Both the position numbers and the translations under genes were made by a program. Below are positions 33,414-42,654 of a DNA stretch of 64,000 nt, in pieces (position 1 is the first letter of the stretch; every line of letters begins with the position of its first letter). Origin of the DNA: Streptomyces sp. S.PB5 (lineage in GTDB: Bacteria > Actinomycetota > Actinomycetes > Streptomycetales > Streptomycetaceae); the NCBI RefSeq assembly GCF_030403745.1, contig NZ_JAQMWP010000008.1:186001-250000 (forward strand), in the 5' to 3' direction. Below the pieces are notes generated by a model that searched no databases, was not told the origin of the DNA, and saw nothing but the letters and a program-made list of their open reading frames with translations.

Positions 33414-34320
33414 GCCGCCGCCCCCGCAGCACAGCCGTCAGCGTGCCCCGCAGCGAACGCCTCTCGGGGGCGGGCATGTGTCCCGTCTCCAGAAAGGTCC
33501 GCAGCATGCGCTCCGCCTGCTCCGCATCCAGCCGCCGCTCCGGATTCCGCTCCAGCAGCCCCCGTACGACGGGCAGGATCGGCTCGGCCTGCGCGGGCGG
33601 CCGTATCTCGCCCTCGAGGACCGCGTGCACGATCCCGCCCAACGAGTCGCGCCGGAAGGGCGATTCACCGCTCACGGCCGTACACAGCAGCGCCCCCACC
33701 GACCACAGGTCGGAGGCGGGACCGGTCCGCAGCCCCGACATGCGCTCCGGCGCGGTGTACTCGGGCGATCCGACGAAGGAGCCGACTTCCGTCACCGTCG
33801 TCGCGCCCGCGACCTGCGCGACCCCGAAGTCGGTGAGGACGACCCGCCCGGTACCGCCCTCCAGCAGGACGTTCGCCGGCTTGATGTCCCGGTGCAGGAC
33901 CCCCGCCTCGTGCGCCGCCCGCAACGCCCCCAGCAGGTCGATGCCGATCCGCGCGGCCTCGGCGGGCACCACGGGTCCGTGCACGGCGATCCGGTCGGCG
34001 AGCGAGCCGCCGTCGATCAACTCCATGACCAGGTAAGGACGTTCATCGTGCTCGACGACATCGTGCACGCCGATGATGTGCGGATGCCTCAACTGCGCGA
34101 CGGCACGCGCCTCCCGCAGCGTCCGGTCCCGCTGCCAGCGGGCCTCGGCCTCCGACAACGTCTCGTCCAGGGACAGTTCCTTGACCGCCACCCGCCGCCC
34201 GAGCAGCAGATCGGTGGCCCGCCACACCACCCCCATACCGCCCCGCCCGAGCCGCGCCTCCAGGCGGTAACGGCCCGCTATGACACGGAAGTTGTCCCCC
34301 GGGGTCCCCATGCGCCCCAT
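33406..34320 (-). CDS. Cytosolic Ser/Thr protein kinase
   Basis: A 304-residue kinase lacking any membrane segment or sensor domain: it is essentially the catalytic domain plus a short Arg-rich tail (LTAVLRGRRRP). The motifs are GRGGMGVV (25-32), Lys47, HRDIKPAN (143-150) and DFG (164-166), so activity is expected. In an array of membrane kinases this soluble one could relay signals or be activated by them. It is 47 bases downstream of the next kinase gene in the same direction. Its stop overlaps an ATG of a 63-codon frame of doubtful coding status. Confidence 0.93.
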   Translation of the reverse strand: MGRMGTPGDNFRVIAGRYRLEARLGRGGMGVVWRATDLLLGRRVAVKELSLDETLSEAEARWQRDRTLREARAVAQLRHPHIIGVHDVVEHDERPYLVMELIDGGSLADRIAVHGPVVPAEAARIGIDLLGALRAAHEAGVLHRDIKPANVLLEGGTGRVVLTDFGVAQVAGATTVTEVGSFVGSPEYTAPERMSGLRTGPASDLWSVGALLCTAVSGESPFRRDSLGGIVHAVLEGEIRPPAQAEPILPVVRGLLERNPERRLDAEQAERMLRTFLETGHMPAPERRSLRGTLTAVLRGRRRP

Positions 34321-34367
34321 GATGCCGCGCCGGACGGATCTGCTCCGGGGGGTGACCGGCCAAGTTG

Positions 34368-36146
34368 TCAGGGGGTTTTCGGCTGCCAGCTCTGGAGGAT
34401 CCAGTTGAACTGCTTACGGGTGGTCGCCCAGTCGGCGGCCGGTGAGGCGGCGTAGATGGCGTACTCGGTGCCGTCGCGGTCCATGTACCCGACGTCGATG
34501 GCCCGGTAGGGGGCCGTGACGTAGTGCGGCGGATCCTTGGCCAGCGCGTCCCAGGTGTACTCCCAGCGGGCGCCCGGCAGATCGCGGAAGAGCGCCTCCG
34601 TCAGGCTCAGCCGCTCGTAGTTCTGAAGCCCTGAGAGCTGGGGCTCCAAGTCCTTCATGTGGGCATACGAAGTGGGGAAGTCCGGGGAGGTGTCGACGGC
34701 GACGCGCACCACGTGTCTGCCGTTGTCGGGCGAGTAGTCGAACTGCTTGATGCCGTCCTTGTCGATGGTGACGGACTGCTTCCACCCCTCGGGCAGGCGG
34801 ATGCTGGAACCGCCGGGACCGTCGTAGGGCACCCAGTCGGCGGGAATCGTGCCCTGGCCGCCCGTCCCGCTCGGCGTGGCACTTGCGCTCGGGCTCGGGC
34901 TCGGCGTGGCACTGACGCTCGGGCCCGACGAGACGGAGTCGCTGGGAGTGCTGCCCGCCCCGAACTGCTGCAGCGCGACCGCGCCGGCCCCGCCGACGAT
35001 CGCCGCGAGGGCGACGACCAGGGCGAACGTCCGCAGCCGGTGCCGCTTCCGCGGCGCGGTCGGGGCCGGAAACGGAGCCGGTGCCTGCGCCTGCGCCTGC
35101 GCCGAGACCGGCGGATACGGCGTGGCGGCGGCCGTCTGTGCCGTCGTACCGGAGCCCGTGGGAGGCCCGGTCGGGGAGCCTGTGGGAGGCCCTGTCGGGG
35201 AGGTTGCGGGAGGCCCGGTCGGGGAACCTGTGTGCGGCCCGGCCCGGAAGCCCGCTCCGCTCCCCGTCCCGGTCTCGTACCGCACCCGCGCCGTCGGGGC
35301 ATACGCCTGCGCCCCGCTCGGCCACCGCCCCTCCACCGCCTCGGCGAGCATCTGCTCGGCCTCCGCGGCGGCGGGCCGCTCGGCCGGATCCTTGCGCAGC
35401 AGCGCCGCGAGGACGGGCCCCAGCGCGCCGGCGTTGACCGGCTCGGCGGGCTCCTCCTCGACGACGGCCTGCATGGTGCCGAGCGGCGAGGTGCGGCGGA
35501 AGGGCGAGCGGCCCTCCACCGCGGTGTAGATCGTCGCGCCGAGCGCCCAGAGGTCGGAGGCCGGGCCCGGATCATGGCCGCGCACCCGCTCGGGGGCGAG
35601 GTAGTCCACCGAACCCACGACCTCTCCGGTGCGGGTGATGGTCGTATCGCCCTCGATCTGGGCGATGCCGAAGTCGGTGAGGAGGACCCGGCCGTCATGG
35701 GACAACAGGACGTTGCCGGGCTTCACATCGCGGTGCAGCACCCCGGCCGAGTGCGCGGCGCGCAGCGCGCGCAGCACCCACAGCCCGATCCTGGCCGCCT
35801 CGGCGGGCTCGATGCGCCCCCGCTCCTTGACCGCGTCCGCCAGCGAACCGCCCTCGACCAGCTCCATCACGATCCACGGGCGGGCGTCGTGGTCGAGCAC
35901 GTCGTGCACGGTGACGACGGCGGAGTGGTTGATACGGGCCGCCGCGCGGGCCTCGGCGCGGGTGCGGTGGAGCAGCCGCTCCTGGTCGCTCTCGGACACA
36001 TACAGAGCAGCGGTGAGCTCCTTGATGGCGACGGCCCGGTGGAGGACCTCGTCATGCGCGCGCCACACCCGCCCCATGCCGCCGCTGCCGATGGTGTCGG
36101 CAAGCCGGTAGCGGCCCGCGAGGAGCAGGCCCTGCATCTGATTCAC
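34368..36146 (-). CDS. Membrane Ser/Thr protein kinase
   Basis: About 592 residues from the GTG at 36146, which follows GCGGGG; the longer frame to 36302 would add a His/Asn-rich tail unlike its neighbours. The catalytic motifs are GSGGMGRV (20-27), Lys42, HRDVKPGN (138-145) and DFG (158-160). The linker has three TGSPTGPP-like repeats (about 24 nt each in the DNA), then Gln/Ala repeats, a membrane helix (LRTFALVVALAAIVGGAGAVAL) and a Ser/Pro stalk. The external domain (WVPYDGPGGSSIRLPEGWKQSVTID...) ends in WNILQSWQPKTP. Closest in plan to the kinase at 39734. Confidence 0.92.
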   Translation of the reverse strand: MNQMQGLLLAGRYRLADTIGSGGMGRVWRAHDEVLHRAVAIKELTAALYVSESDQERLLHRTRAEARAAARINHSAVVTVHDVLDHDARPWIVMELVEGGSLADAVKERGRIEPAEAARIGLWVLRALRAAHSAGVLHRDVKPGNVLLSHDGRVLLTDFGIAQIEGDTTITRTGEVVGSVDYLAPERVRGHDPGPASDLWALGATIYTAVEGRSPFRRTSPLGTMQAVVEEEPAEPVNAGALGPVLAALLRKDPAERPAAAEAEQMLAEAVEGRWPSGAQAYAPTARVRYETGTGSGAGFRAGPHTGSPTGPPATSPTGPPTGSPTGPPTGSGTTAQTAAATPYPPVSAQAQAQAPAPFPAPTAPRKRHRLRTFALVVALAAIVGGAGAVALQQFGAGSTPSDSVSSGPSVSATPSPSPSASATPSGTGGQGTIPADWVPYDGPGGSSIRLPEGWKQSVTIDKDGIKQFDYSPDNGRHVVRVAVDTSPDFPTSYAHMKDLEPQLSGLQNYERLSLTEALFRDLPGARWEYTWDALAKDPPHYVTAPYRAIDVGYMDRDGTEYAIYAASPAADWATTRKQFNWILQSWQPKTP

Positions 36147-36321
36147 GTTGCCCCGCAATGCTCTTGACTGGCTCAGATTAAGGACCGGCCCGGGCACGGG
36201 GAACCACGGGGGTGCCAAGGTTTCGCGGTTGTGACAGTTGTTGTGCTTGCTGTGACTGTCGTTGGGACGGTTATCGCCCCGGCGGCCGGAATCACCCGTC
36301 ACCCGACGTGAGGGCCCGCGC

Positions 36322-39300
36322 TCAGCCCGTGACCTCGTACGTCGCCGACGCCTGCTCGAACAGCCGCGTCACCTCGTCCCGCTCGGCCTCGGGCCCGCGC
36401 ACCTGCACCACGTGGTACTTCCCGGCGACCAGCATCGCGAGATTACGTACGAAGAGCTCGCGCCCGGAGTCGTCGGTCCAGGTGAACTGTCCCTCGGCCA
36501 TGGTCCGCCCGCCCACCTGGATCGTCTTCAGCCCACTCGCACTGGCCCAGCTGGAGTCCCGGTACGGCTGCAACTCGGGCTCGTCCTCCCGCTGGTACGC
36601 CATCGGGTCCTCGCCGTACTCGTCCGCGCTGTCGCGCCCGGGTACGACGATCAGGTCGAAGTCGCCGTGCGAGAACACGACTTGCCCGCGGCCGTTCTCG
36701 GCGGTGTGCGTCCAGCCGTTCGCGACGGCGACGCGGAATCCGGCGGAGTCCGAGCGCAGGGTGAAGCCGTCGGGGACGGCGGGCCCGGAGGGCGGCCGGG
36801 TCTCCGGGGGCTCCGTGGACTCCGACGGGCTCTCCTGCGCCTTGGGCGAGGTCTGATCGGGCCGCGGCTCGCTGCTCACGGTCGGCGCCGCACTGACCTC
36901 ACCGGCGTTGCCGGTCCGGTCGGCGTCGCCCGCTCCGCCCGTCGACTCGTCGGCCTTGGGCATGAACAACACGGCGTACGCGATCGCCGCGGCCATGAGC
37001 AGCAGCACGAGCAGCAACAACGTACGGCCGAGGCGTCTGGGCGAGTGCGAGACCTCCTGCCTGGCCCGCTTGTGCCGCCCGTGCGCACTCGTCGCGGGCA
37101 GCCCGGCCCGCCGCCTGCGCACCAGCTCGCCCCGCCGCCGTATGACGGGCAGCCGGCTCCCCTCGACCGGCGGCGCGGCCACGACATGCGTCCCGACGTC
37201 GGGTTCGGGCGCGGACCGCACCAACGACCGCAGCCAGCCCCGCAGTTCCTCGAAGTCCAGCCGCTCGGTCGGGTCCTGACGCAGCAACGACTCCACGACC
37301 GGCCGGAGCGGCCCGCACTCCTCGGCGAAGGCGGGCGGCTCGGCGCACACCATCTGCACCAGCTCGGCCGTCGACTCCTCGGGGTAGGGGGCGTGCCCCT
37401 GCACGGCCCGGAACAGCAGCGCCCCGAGCGCCCACAGGTCGGTGGCGGGCCCGATCGGTGCCGCCAACTGCCAGTTCTCATGCACCGGCCCGGCCTGCTC
37501 CGGCGCCCACCGCTCGGTCACCGGCCCGACCACGGCCATCCTGGCCTGCCGCGCCCGCTCGGCGGCGAGCGCGGTGGCGGGTCCACGAGGCACGGGAGCC
37601 TCGGCGGCGAGTTCGTCCCAACGGCTGGGGGCGGGCGCGGGGTTCGCGCCACCGGCGGGCAGCGCGGCGGCGCCTGGGGATGCCTGGGCGCCGGGCGGGA
37701 GTACGGCACCGCCCGACGGCTGCTGAGCACGCTGGACCGCCCCACCGGCACCGCCGCGGGGCGCGGCACCATGCCAGTCGGCGCGCACGCCATAGGGGTC
37801 GGCAATCTGCCCCGGGGGCGTGGACCGGGAGTGATCGTCCCGCCCGCCCTGCACATTCCCGCTCACGGCCCCGGCCCCTGGCGGAACCTCAACGCCGTGG
37901 CCATGGGCCCCCGGCCCAACGCCGCCGGCCGGAAGCCCGACGCCGCCGGGGCCGTAGCCCGGCTGCCCGGCACCGCCCACCCCGACGCCGTTGCCTGTCG
38001 GGTACGGCCCCTGCTGCCCCTCGACGCCCGAGTCGTACGGCGGTGTCGCTCCGCCCGCCCGCGCCACCGGGTCGCCCTCGGGCGCCGGCCGGGCTCCGGG
38101 CAGGGCCGCGCGGCCGTTCTGCTGCGCCTCCTGGACCCTGGCCGCGGCACGGGCACCCGCGCGATACGCGGCGATCGCCCCGGCCCGCGCGGCCCTGACG
38201 TCCCCGCCGGTCTCCACGGCCCTGCGCTCGATCGCGCCCGCCGCCGTACCCGTACCGTTCGTCGCCTCGCCACCGAGCCCCGGCAGCCCCCCGGCCTCCC
38301 GCGCCTCGATGGCAGCCCGCCGCGCGGCCTCGGGATCGACGGCACCCGCCTGAACCCCGACGCCACCGAGCCCGACCACTCCACCGTTCGCCGAACCACC
38401 GGCACCACCAGGCCCGTGCCCGGCACCACCAGGCCCGTGCCCGGCACCACCAGGCCCGTGTCCGGCACCACCAGGCCCGTGTCCGGCACCACCAGGCCCG
38501 TGCCCGGCACCACCAGGCCCGTGCCCGGCACCACCAGGCCCGTGTCCGGCACCACCGGAGCCGTACCTGGCACCGCCAGGCGCCTGCCCAGCACCACCGG
38601 CCCCGTACCCGCCACCGCCAGGCCCCTGCCCGACACCGCCGGCCGCGCCGACGGAACCACCGGGTCGGCCCGGACCAGCTGCACCACCACGCCCGGCTCC
38701 GCCGAACGTCCCAGCGCCACCGGCCCCTTGCCCGCCACCGCCACTGCCACTGCCACCCGGACCAGCGGATCCACCGGGCCCGCCCAGACCGCCCGGCCCG
38801 ACGGGGCCCCTGGCACCGCCCGGACCAATCGGACCACCGGGCCCGCCCAAACCGCCAGGACCGACCGAGCCGCCCGGCCCGGCGAACGTCCCCGGGACAC
38901 CCGTCCCCCGCCGGTCCCCGAAGCCCGCGCCACCGTCGTCGGCCGGCACCGGGTCATAGCCGCACAGTGCCTCTTCCGCCGCCCCGACCGCGAGGCCGGT
39001 CAGCATCACACGGCCGTCGTCGCAGACGAGGACCGTGCGGGCGGTGATGTTCCGGTGCACCCAGCCGTGGGCGTGCAGCACCCGCAGGGCCATGAGGACG
39101 TCGGAGGCGACCTCGGCCGCCCGGTACGGCGTCAGCGGCTTCTCCGCGAGCAGCGCCGCCAGCGGCCGCGCGGCCACCAGCTCGCTCACGATCCACAGCG
39201 ACCCGCCCTCGGCGAACACGTCGAAGACCTGGTCGAGCCGAGGGTGGTCGGGTATCGAGGCGGCGGCCTGCGCGGCCTCCACGGCCCGCCGCACCGCCGG

Positions 39301-39570
39301 ATCGGTCGGCCGCCGGGTGCTCGTACGCGCCGCGGACGCCGACCGGCGAACTCCGCGCTCCCGCGAGTCCCTTGCCGTGAACCCGTCGGGCAGCCCCTCC
39401 GCGTCGAGCACCTCCGCCTCGACGACCTCGGGCAACGGCACCTGCCTGACGAGGACTTCCTGACCGCTGTAGGTGTCGAAGGCCCGCGTCTCGGTCAGTT
39501 CGTACTCATCGGAGGGCGGCAGCGGCAGGCGGTAGCGGTCGGCGAGTACCCGTCCCGCATAGTCGTCCAC
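36322..39570 (-). CDS. Large membrane pseudokinase with repeat-rich insertion
   Basis: A 1082-residue kinase homologue that has lost its catalytic residues. There is no glycine-rich loop (LPLPPSDEYELTET), the ATP-binding Lys is Arg42 (VLVRQV), HRDxKxxN reads HRNITART (172-179) and DFG reads GLA (192-194). The fold is otherwise kept: WIVSELV, the APE motif in RWAPEQAG and DLWALGALLF. Between DFG and APE lies an insertion of about 480 Gly/Pro/Ala-rich residues including seven GHGPGGA repeats. A membrane helix (LLLLVLLLMAAAIAYAVLF, about 845-865) and an external domain of about 210 residues follow. It may act as a scaffold or allosteric partner of the neighbouring active kinases. Confidence 0.9.
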   Translation of the reverse strand: MDDYAGRVLADRYRLPLPPSDEYELTETRAFDTYSGQEVLVRQVPLPEVVEAEVLDAEGLPDGFTARDSRERGVRRSASAARTSTRRPTDPAVRRAVEAAQAAASIPDHPRLDQVFDVFAEGGSLWIVSELVAARPLAALLAEKPLTPYRAAEVASDVLMALRVLHAHGWVHRNITARTVLVCDDGRVMLTGLAVGAAEEALCGYDPVPADDGGAGFGDRRGTGVPGTFAGPGGSVGPGGLGGPGGPIGPGGARGPVGPGGLGGPGGSAGPGGSGSGGGGQGAGGAGTFGGAGRGGAAGPGRPGGSVGAAGGVGQGPGGGGYGAGGAGQAPGGARYGSGGAGHGPGGAGHGPGGAGHGPGGAGHGPGGAGHGPGGAGHGPGGAGHGPGGAGGSANGGVVGLGGVGVQAGAVDPEAARRAAIEAREAGGLPGLGGEATNGTGTAAGAIERRAVETGGDVRAARAGAIAAYRAGARAAARVQEAQQNGRAALPGARPAPEGDPVARAGGATPPYDSGVEGQQGPYPTGNGVGVGGAGQPGYGPGGVGLPAGGVGPGAHGHGVEVPPGAGAVSGNVQGGRDDHSRSTPPGQIADPYGVRADWHGAAPRGGAGGAVQRAQQPSGGAVLPPGAQASPGAAALPAGGANPAPAPSRWDELAAEAPVPRGPATALAAERARQARMAVVGPVTERWAPEQAGPVHENWQLAAPIGPATDLWALGALLFRAVQGHAPYPEESTAELVQMVCAEPPAFAEECGPLRPVVESLLRQDPTERLDFEELRGWLRSLVRSAPEPDVGTHVVAAPPVEGSRLPVIRRRGELVRRRRAGLPATSAHGRHKRARQEVSHSPRRLGRTLLLLVLLLMAAAIAYAVLFMPKADESTGGAGDADRTGNAGEVSAAPTVSSEPRPDQTSPKAQESPSESTEPPETRPPSGPAVPDGFTLRSDSAGFRVAVANGWTHTAENGRGQVVFSHGDFDLIVVPGRDSADEYGEDPMAYQREDEPELQPYRDSSWASASGLKTIQVGGRTMAEGQFTWTDDSGRELFVRNLAMLVAGKYHVVQVRGPEAERDEVTRLFEQASATYEVTG
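38403..38549 (-). repeat. 21-bp minisatellite, seven in-frame units
   Basis: Seven tandem 21-bp units encode GHGPGGA in the pseudokinase insertion. They differ only at one base (C or T) in the order C,C,T,T,C,C,T, which suggests block duplication. Being a multiple of three, changes in unit number keep the frame. Confidence 0.9.
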
Positions 39571-39733
39571 GTTGCCTCCCCCGGCCCTCCGGATCGGTCA
39601 ATTCCGCTCGCCTCGCGTGCCGTTCCGCCCCATACCTGGATGCGTACGGTCCGCAAGCATTCACGATACGTGCCGAAGGCAACCTGCAAAGAGGGGATGC
39701 CAGATCTCACGCCTCAAACGCGGATCCGTCGCT

Positions 39734-41860
39734 TCACTGCTTCGGCTCGAACGTCTCCGCGAGCGTCTGCCACGTGTCCTTACGCAGCTCACTGCCCCAA
39801 TTGGCCGCTTTGGCCGTGTACATCAGCGCATATCCGAGGTTGTCGTCGACCACGAACCCCCGGTCGATCGTCCGGTACTTCGTCCCGCCCTCGACATAGG
39901 TGAACTCCCAGTCGGCCGCCGGCCAGCCCCGGTAGTCCACCCCCGCTATTCGCACCCGCTCGTACTGCGCGCGCCGCATGTCCTGCTCCTGGTTGCGCCA
40001 GTCCGCCACCGGGTCGCCCTTCGGCGTGGACGTCCAGGCGACCAGCAGCCGCTGCCCGTCGGGCCCGGTGAAACGATCCCCCGCCGACCCCGAGGTCTGG
40101 AACTTCCACCCCTTGGGCAACCCGATCGAGTACCCCTGGCTCCCCTCGTACGTCTGCTCGGCGATGCTGTCGCCGTCGGCGGAACCCCCGGCCTCGCTGC
40201 CACCGGTCGCCGTCGGGCTGTTGCTCGGCGTGTTCTCGGACGCGGCCCCGGACCCGGCGGACTCGGTCGCCCGACCGTCCGTCTGGGCACCGTCCTCCTT
40301 GTCCTCCTTGGTGGAGGGGGTCGCGTCGGCACTGGCGGACGCCTTGGCGCCACCGCCACCCGCCGAGCTCTTGGAGTCGCTGTCGTCGCCGCTGAACGCG
40401 ACGGCCAGCACCACCGCGATCACGGCGAGCGCCACGACCACCGCGATGATCACCAATGTCCGCCTCGGCACCACATCGGTCAGCGGCGCCCTCGGCACGG
40501 GCCGCGGCGGCAGATCCTCGGGCGGCGTCATCACGGGCCATCCCGAACTCCGCCCACCACCGGCGGCGTTGGCCCCGGAGCCCGCCCCACCGGCAGCACC
40601 CGGACCGACAGCCCCCGAACCGGCCGTACCGGAACCGGAGACACCGACACCGCGGGAACCGGCGACCGCCGCTCCCGAACCGGAAGCCGCACCGGCACCA
40701 GATCCCGCTCCCGAGCCCGAGCTCGAGCTCGACGGACCACCGACCGACCCCGAGGTGGCCGTAACGCCGGACGACCCCGAAATCCCCGTCCCGCTCCCGG
40801 ACTTGGCCCGAGAAGCCGCCGCCGTACCGGCCGCCCCCGCCGCCACGGCCGCCTTCCGCACGGAACGCAGCGCCCCGCGGAACCGCTCCCCGGCCTCCTC
40901 GCCGCGCTTGCTCCCGCCGCCCGGACCGCCGTCGCCCGCGCCCCGGTCGGGCTGCGGAGGCAGCGGCACGACCCGCGTCGCGTCCGGTGCCGGCTCGTCC
41001 TTGGGCTCGGGCGCGTGGATCACGGCGTTGAGCATGACCCGCGCACCGGCGTCGTCGAGCCGCTTCTCGGGGTCCTTGGTGAGCAGTCCGTAGATGACGT
41101 CCTTCAGCGGACCCGCGTTCTTCGGCTCCTCCATCGGCTCGGTCATCACCGCGGTCAGGGTGGCGATCGCCGAGCCCTTGTCGTAGGGCGGCACCCCCTC
41201 GACCGACGCGTAGAGCAGACCGCCCAGCGACCACAGGTCGGCCGCCGGACCCGGCTTGTGCCCGCGGGCACGCTCCGGGGAGATGTAGGAGGGCGCGCCG
41301 ACGAGCATGCCGGTCGAGGTGATGGACGGGTCGCCCTCGACCTGGGCGATGCCGAAGTCGGTGAGCACGACCCGGCCGTCGTCGGAGATCAGCACGTTGG
41401 ACGGCTTCACGTCACGGTGCAGGATGCCCTCGCGGTGCGCCGAGCGCAGCACGTCGAGAACGGCGAGCCCGACCTCCGCCGCGCGCTTCGGCTCCAGCAG
41501 GCCGTCCTCGCGGATGACCTCGGCGAGCGACTTGCCCTCGACGAGCTCCATCACGATCCACGGCCGGTCGTCCTCGTCGACCACGTCGAAGACGGTCACC
41601 GCGCTGTTGTTGCGGATCCGCGCGATCGCCTTCGCCTCACGCAAGGTCCGCGTGATCAGCCGGCGCTTCTCCTCCTCGTCGATGTTGGAGGGGAACCGCA
41701 GCTCCTTCACGGCGACGATCCGGCCCAGGGTCTCGTCCTCGGCACGCCACACCGTGCCCATGCCGCCGCGGCCGAGCACTGCTCCCAGCCGGTACCGCCC
41801 GGCGAGGAGACGTTCGCTCTCGTCCTGACGGGATGTCCCCGCCCGCTCCGCCTCCGACAT
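39734..41860 (-). CDS. Membrane Ser/Thr protein kinase
   Basis: About 708 residues from the ATG at 41860, preceded by GAGGGG (an ATG four codons upstream is possible). The motifs are GRGGMGTV (30-37), Lys52, HRDVKPSN (148-155) and DFG (168-170). A long Gly/Ser/Ala-rich linker (about 300-420) precedes the membrane helix (TLVIIAVVVALAVIAVVLAVAF). An acidic Ser/Thr stalk and an external domain follow (YEGSQGYSIGLPKGWKFQTSGSAGD...), ending in WQTLAETFEPKQ. It is the first gene of the array, so its promoter probably drives several of the kinases. Confidence 0.92.
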   Translation of the reverse strand: MSEAERAGTSRQDESERLLAGRYRLGAVLGRGGMGTVWRAEDETLGRIVAVKELRFPSNIDEEEKRRLITRTLREAKAIARIRNNSAVTVFDVVDEDDRPWIVMELVEGKSLAEVIREDGLLEPKRAAEVGLAVLDVLRSAHREGILHRDVKPSNVLISDDGRVVLTDFGIAQVEGDPSITSTGMLVGAPSYISPERARGHKPGPAADLWSLGGLLYASVEGVPPYDKGSAIATLTAVMTEPMEEPKNAGPLKDVIYGLLTKDPEKRLDDAGARVMLNAVIHAPEPKDEPAPDATRVVPLPPQPDRGAGDGGPGGGSKRGEEAGERFRGALRSVRKAAVAAGAAGTAAASRAKSGSGTGISGSSGVTATSGSVGGPSSSSSGSGAGSGAGAASGSGAAVAGSRGVGVSGSGTAGSGAVGPGAAGGAGSGANAAGGGRSSGWPVMTPPEDLPPRPVPRAPLTDVVPRRTLVIIAVVVALAVIAVVLAVAFSGDDSDSKSSAGGGGAKASASADATPSTKEDKEDGAQTDGRATESAGSGAASENTPSNSPTATGGSEAGGSADGDSIAEQTYEGSQGYSIGLPKGWKFQTSGSAGDRFTGPDGQRLLVAWTSTPKGDPVADWRNQEQDMRRAQYERVRIAGVDYRGWPAADWEFTYVEGGTKYRTIDRGFVVDDNLGYALMYTAKAANWGSELRKDTWQTLAETFEPKQ

Positions 41861-42078
41861 GCGTCCCCTCATACAACCCGCCCTGACAGAGCCTCCATTG
41901 TCCCTCACCCGACAAGTGCCCAACGCCCAGGGGCCCCCTCCGGCCGAGCCGACCACCACACTTCTCACCCGGGACGACCACAACAACCACAGCCCGCCCC
42001 ACCCCCTCCACACACGGTGACGACAAACCACCCCGAGCCACGCACACCCCCGCCACCCGGGCCACCTACGCCCCAACT

Positions 42079-42230
42079 CCCGGGCCGCGGACAAACGGCT
42101 CCCGCCCAGACGGCGCAACCGCGCATCCGCCACTCAAACCTCGGCCGTTCGCGCCGCCCAGGTCGGTGAGGGTGGGCGCGCGCGGCGCCTCGTCAGCGCG
42201 GAGTCGCACGCCCTATCCGACCCCGGCCCC
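42079..42230. repeat. Direct repeat, copy 1
   Basis: Starts CCCGGGCCGCGGACAAACGG and ends near CTATCCGACCCC. It matches copy 2 at an offset of 222 bases with only scattered substitutions, and contains AACCTCGGCCGTTCGCGCCG in both. Origin probably a local duplication. Confidence 0.8.
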
Positions 42231-42300
42231 GCCCCTGGCCCCGTCCTCGGCCCCGGACGCCCTTCAGACACCGCCTCTCAAGTCCCGCCCAACCCCGGCA

Positions 42301-42452
42301 CCCGGGCCGCGGACAAACAGCTCCCGCCCAGGCAGCGCAACCGCGCATCCGCCCCTCAAACCTCGGCCGTTCGCGCCGCCCAGGTCGGTGAGAGCTGGCC
42401 CGGCCAGCGCCTCGTCAACGCGGAACCGCACGCCCCATCCGACCCGGCCCCA
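42301..42452. repeat. Direct repeat, copy 2
   Basis: Starts CCCGGGCCGCGGACAAACAG. Weaker similarity continues past the end (GACGCCCTTCA..., CTCCCAGGTCCCGCC), so the ancestral unit may have been about 220 bases or more. Confidence 0.8.
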
Positions 42453-42654
42453 ACCCCAACCCCGGCTCCGACGCTGGCCCCAACCTCATCCCCGGCTCGA
42501 AACCCAGCCCCAACCCCGACCCCGGCCCCAACGCCAGACGCCCTTCAACCACCACCTCCCAGGTCCCGCCCACCCTCCCTGCCCCGCAGCCCCACCGCCC
42601 TGCATGATGGGCCGCGACAACGAGCACCCCGATCAGGCCAAGGGAGGCACCGCG

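Larger units (their letters stand above)
41861..42654. other. Long C-rich intergenic region with a direct duplication
   Basis: Nearly 800 bases between the divergent kinase array and the serine hydrolase, with no credible gene. It holds two copies of a block of about 152 bp (see the repeats at 42079 and 42301) and many short CCCC-rich runs. The promoter of the array should lie near 41870-41950, but no clear box is visible. Confidence 0.5.

Noticed and set aside
38403..38549. Possible CRISPR array
   Set aside because: The 21-bp units are directly adjacent without spacers and are in frame inside a coding sequence.
36262..39903. Long plus-strand open frame (1213 codons) opposite the pseudokinase
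   Set aside because: It is the mirror of a GC-rich gene: Thr/Arg/Pro-rich low complexity, no domain, and third-position bias belongs to the minus-strand kinase.
39572..42169. 865-codon plus-strand frame opposite the first kinase of the array
   Set aside because: Complement of a typical Ser/Thr kinase gene with clear catalytic motifs; the plus-strand product is His/Arg/Pro-rich without a domain.
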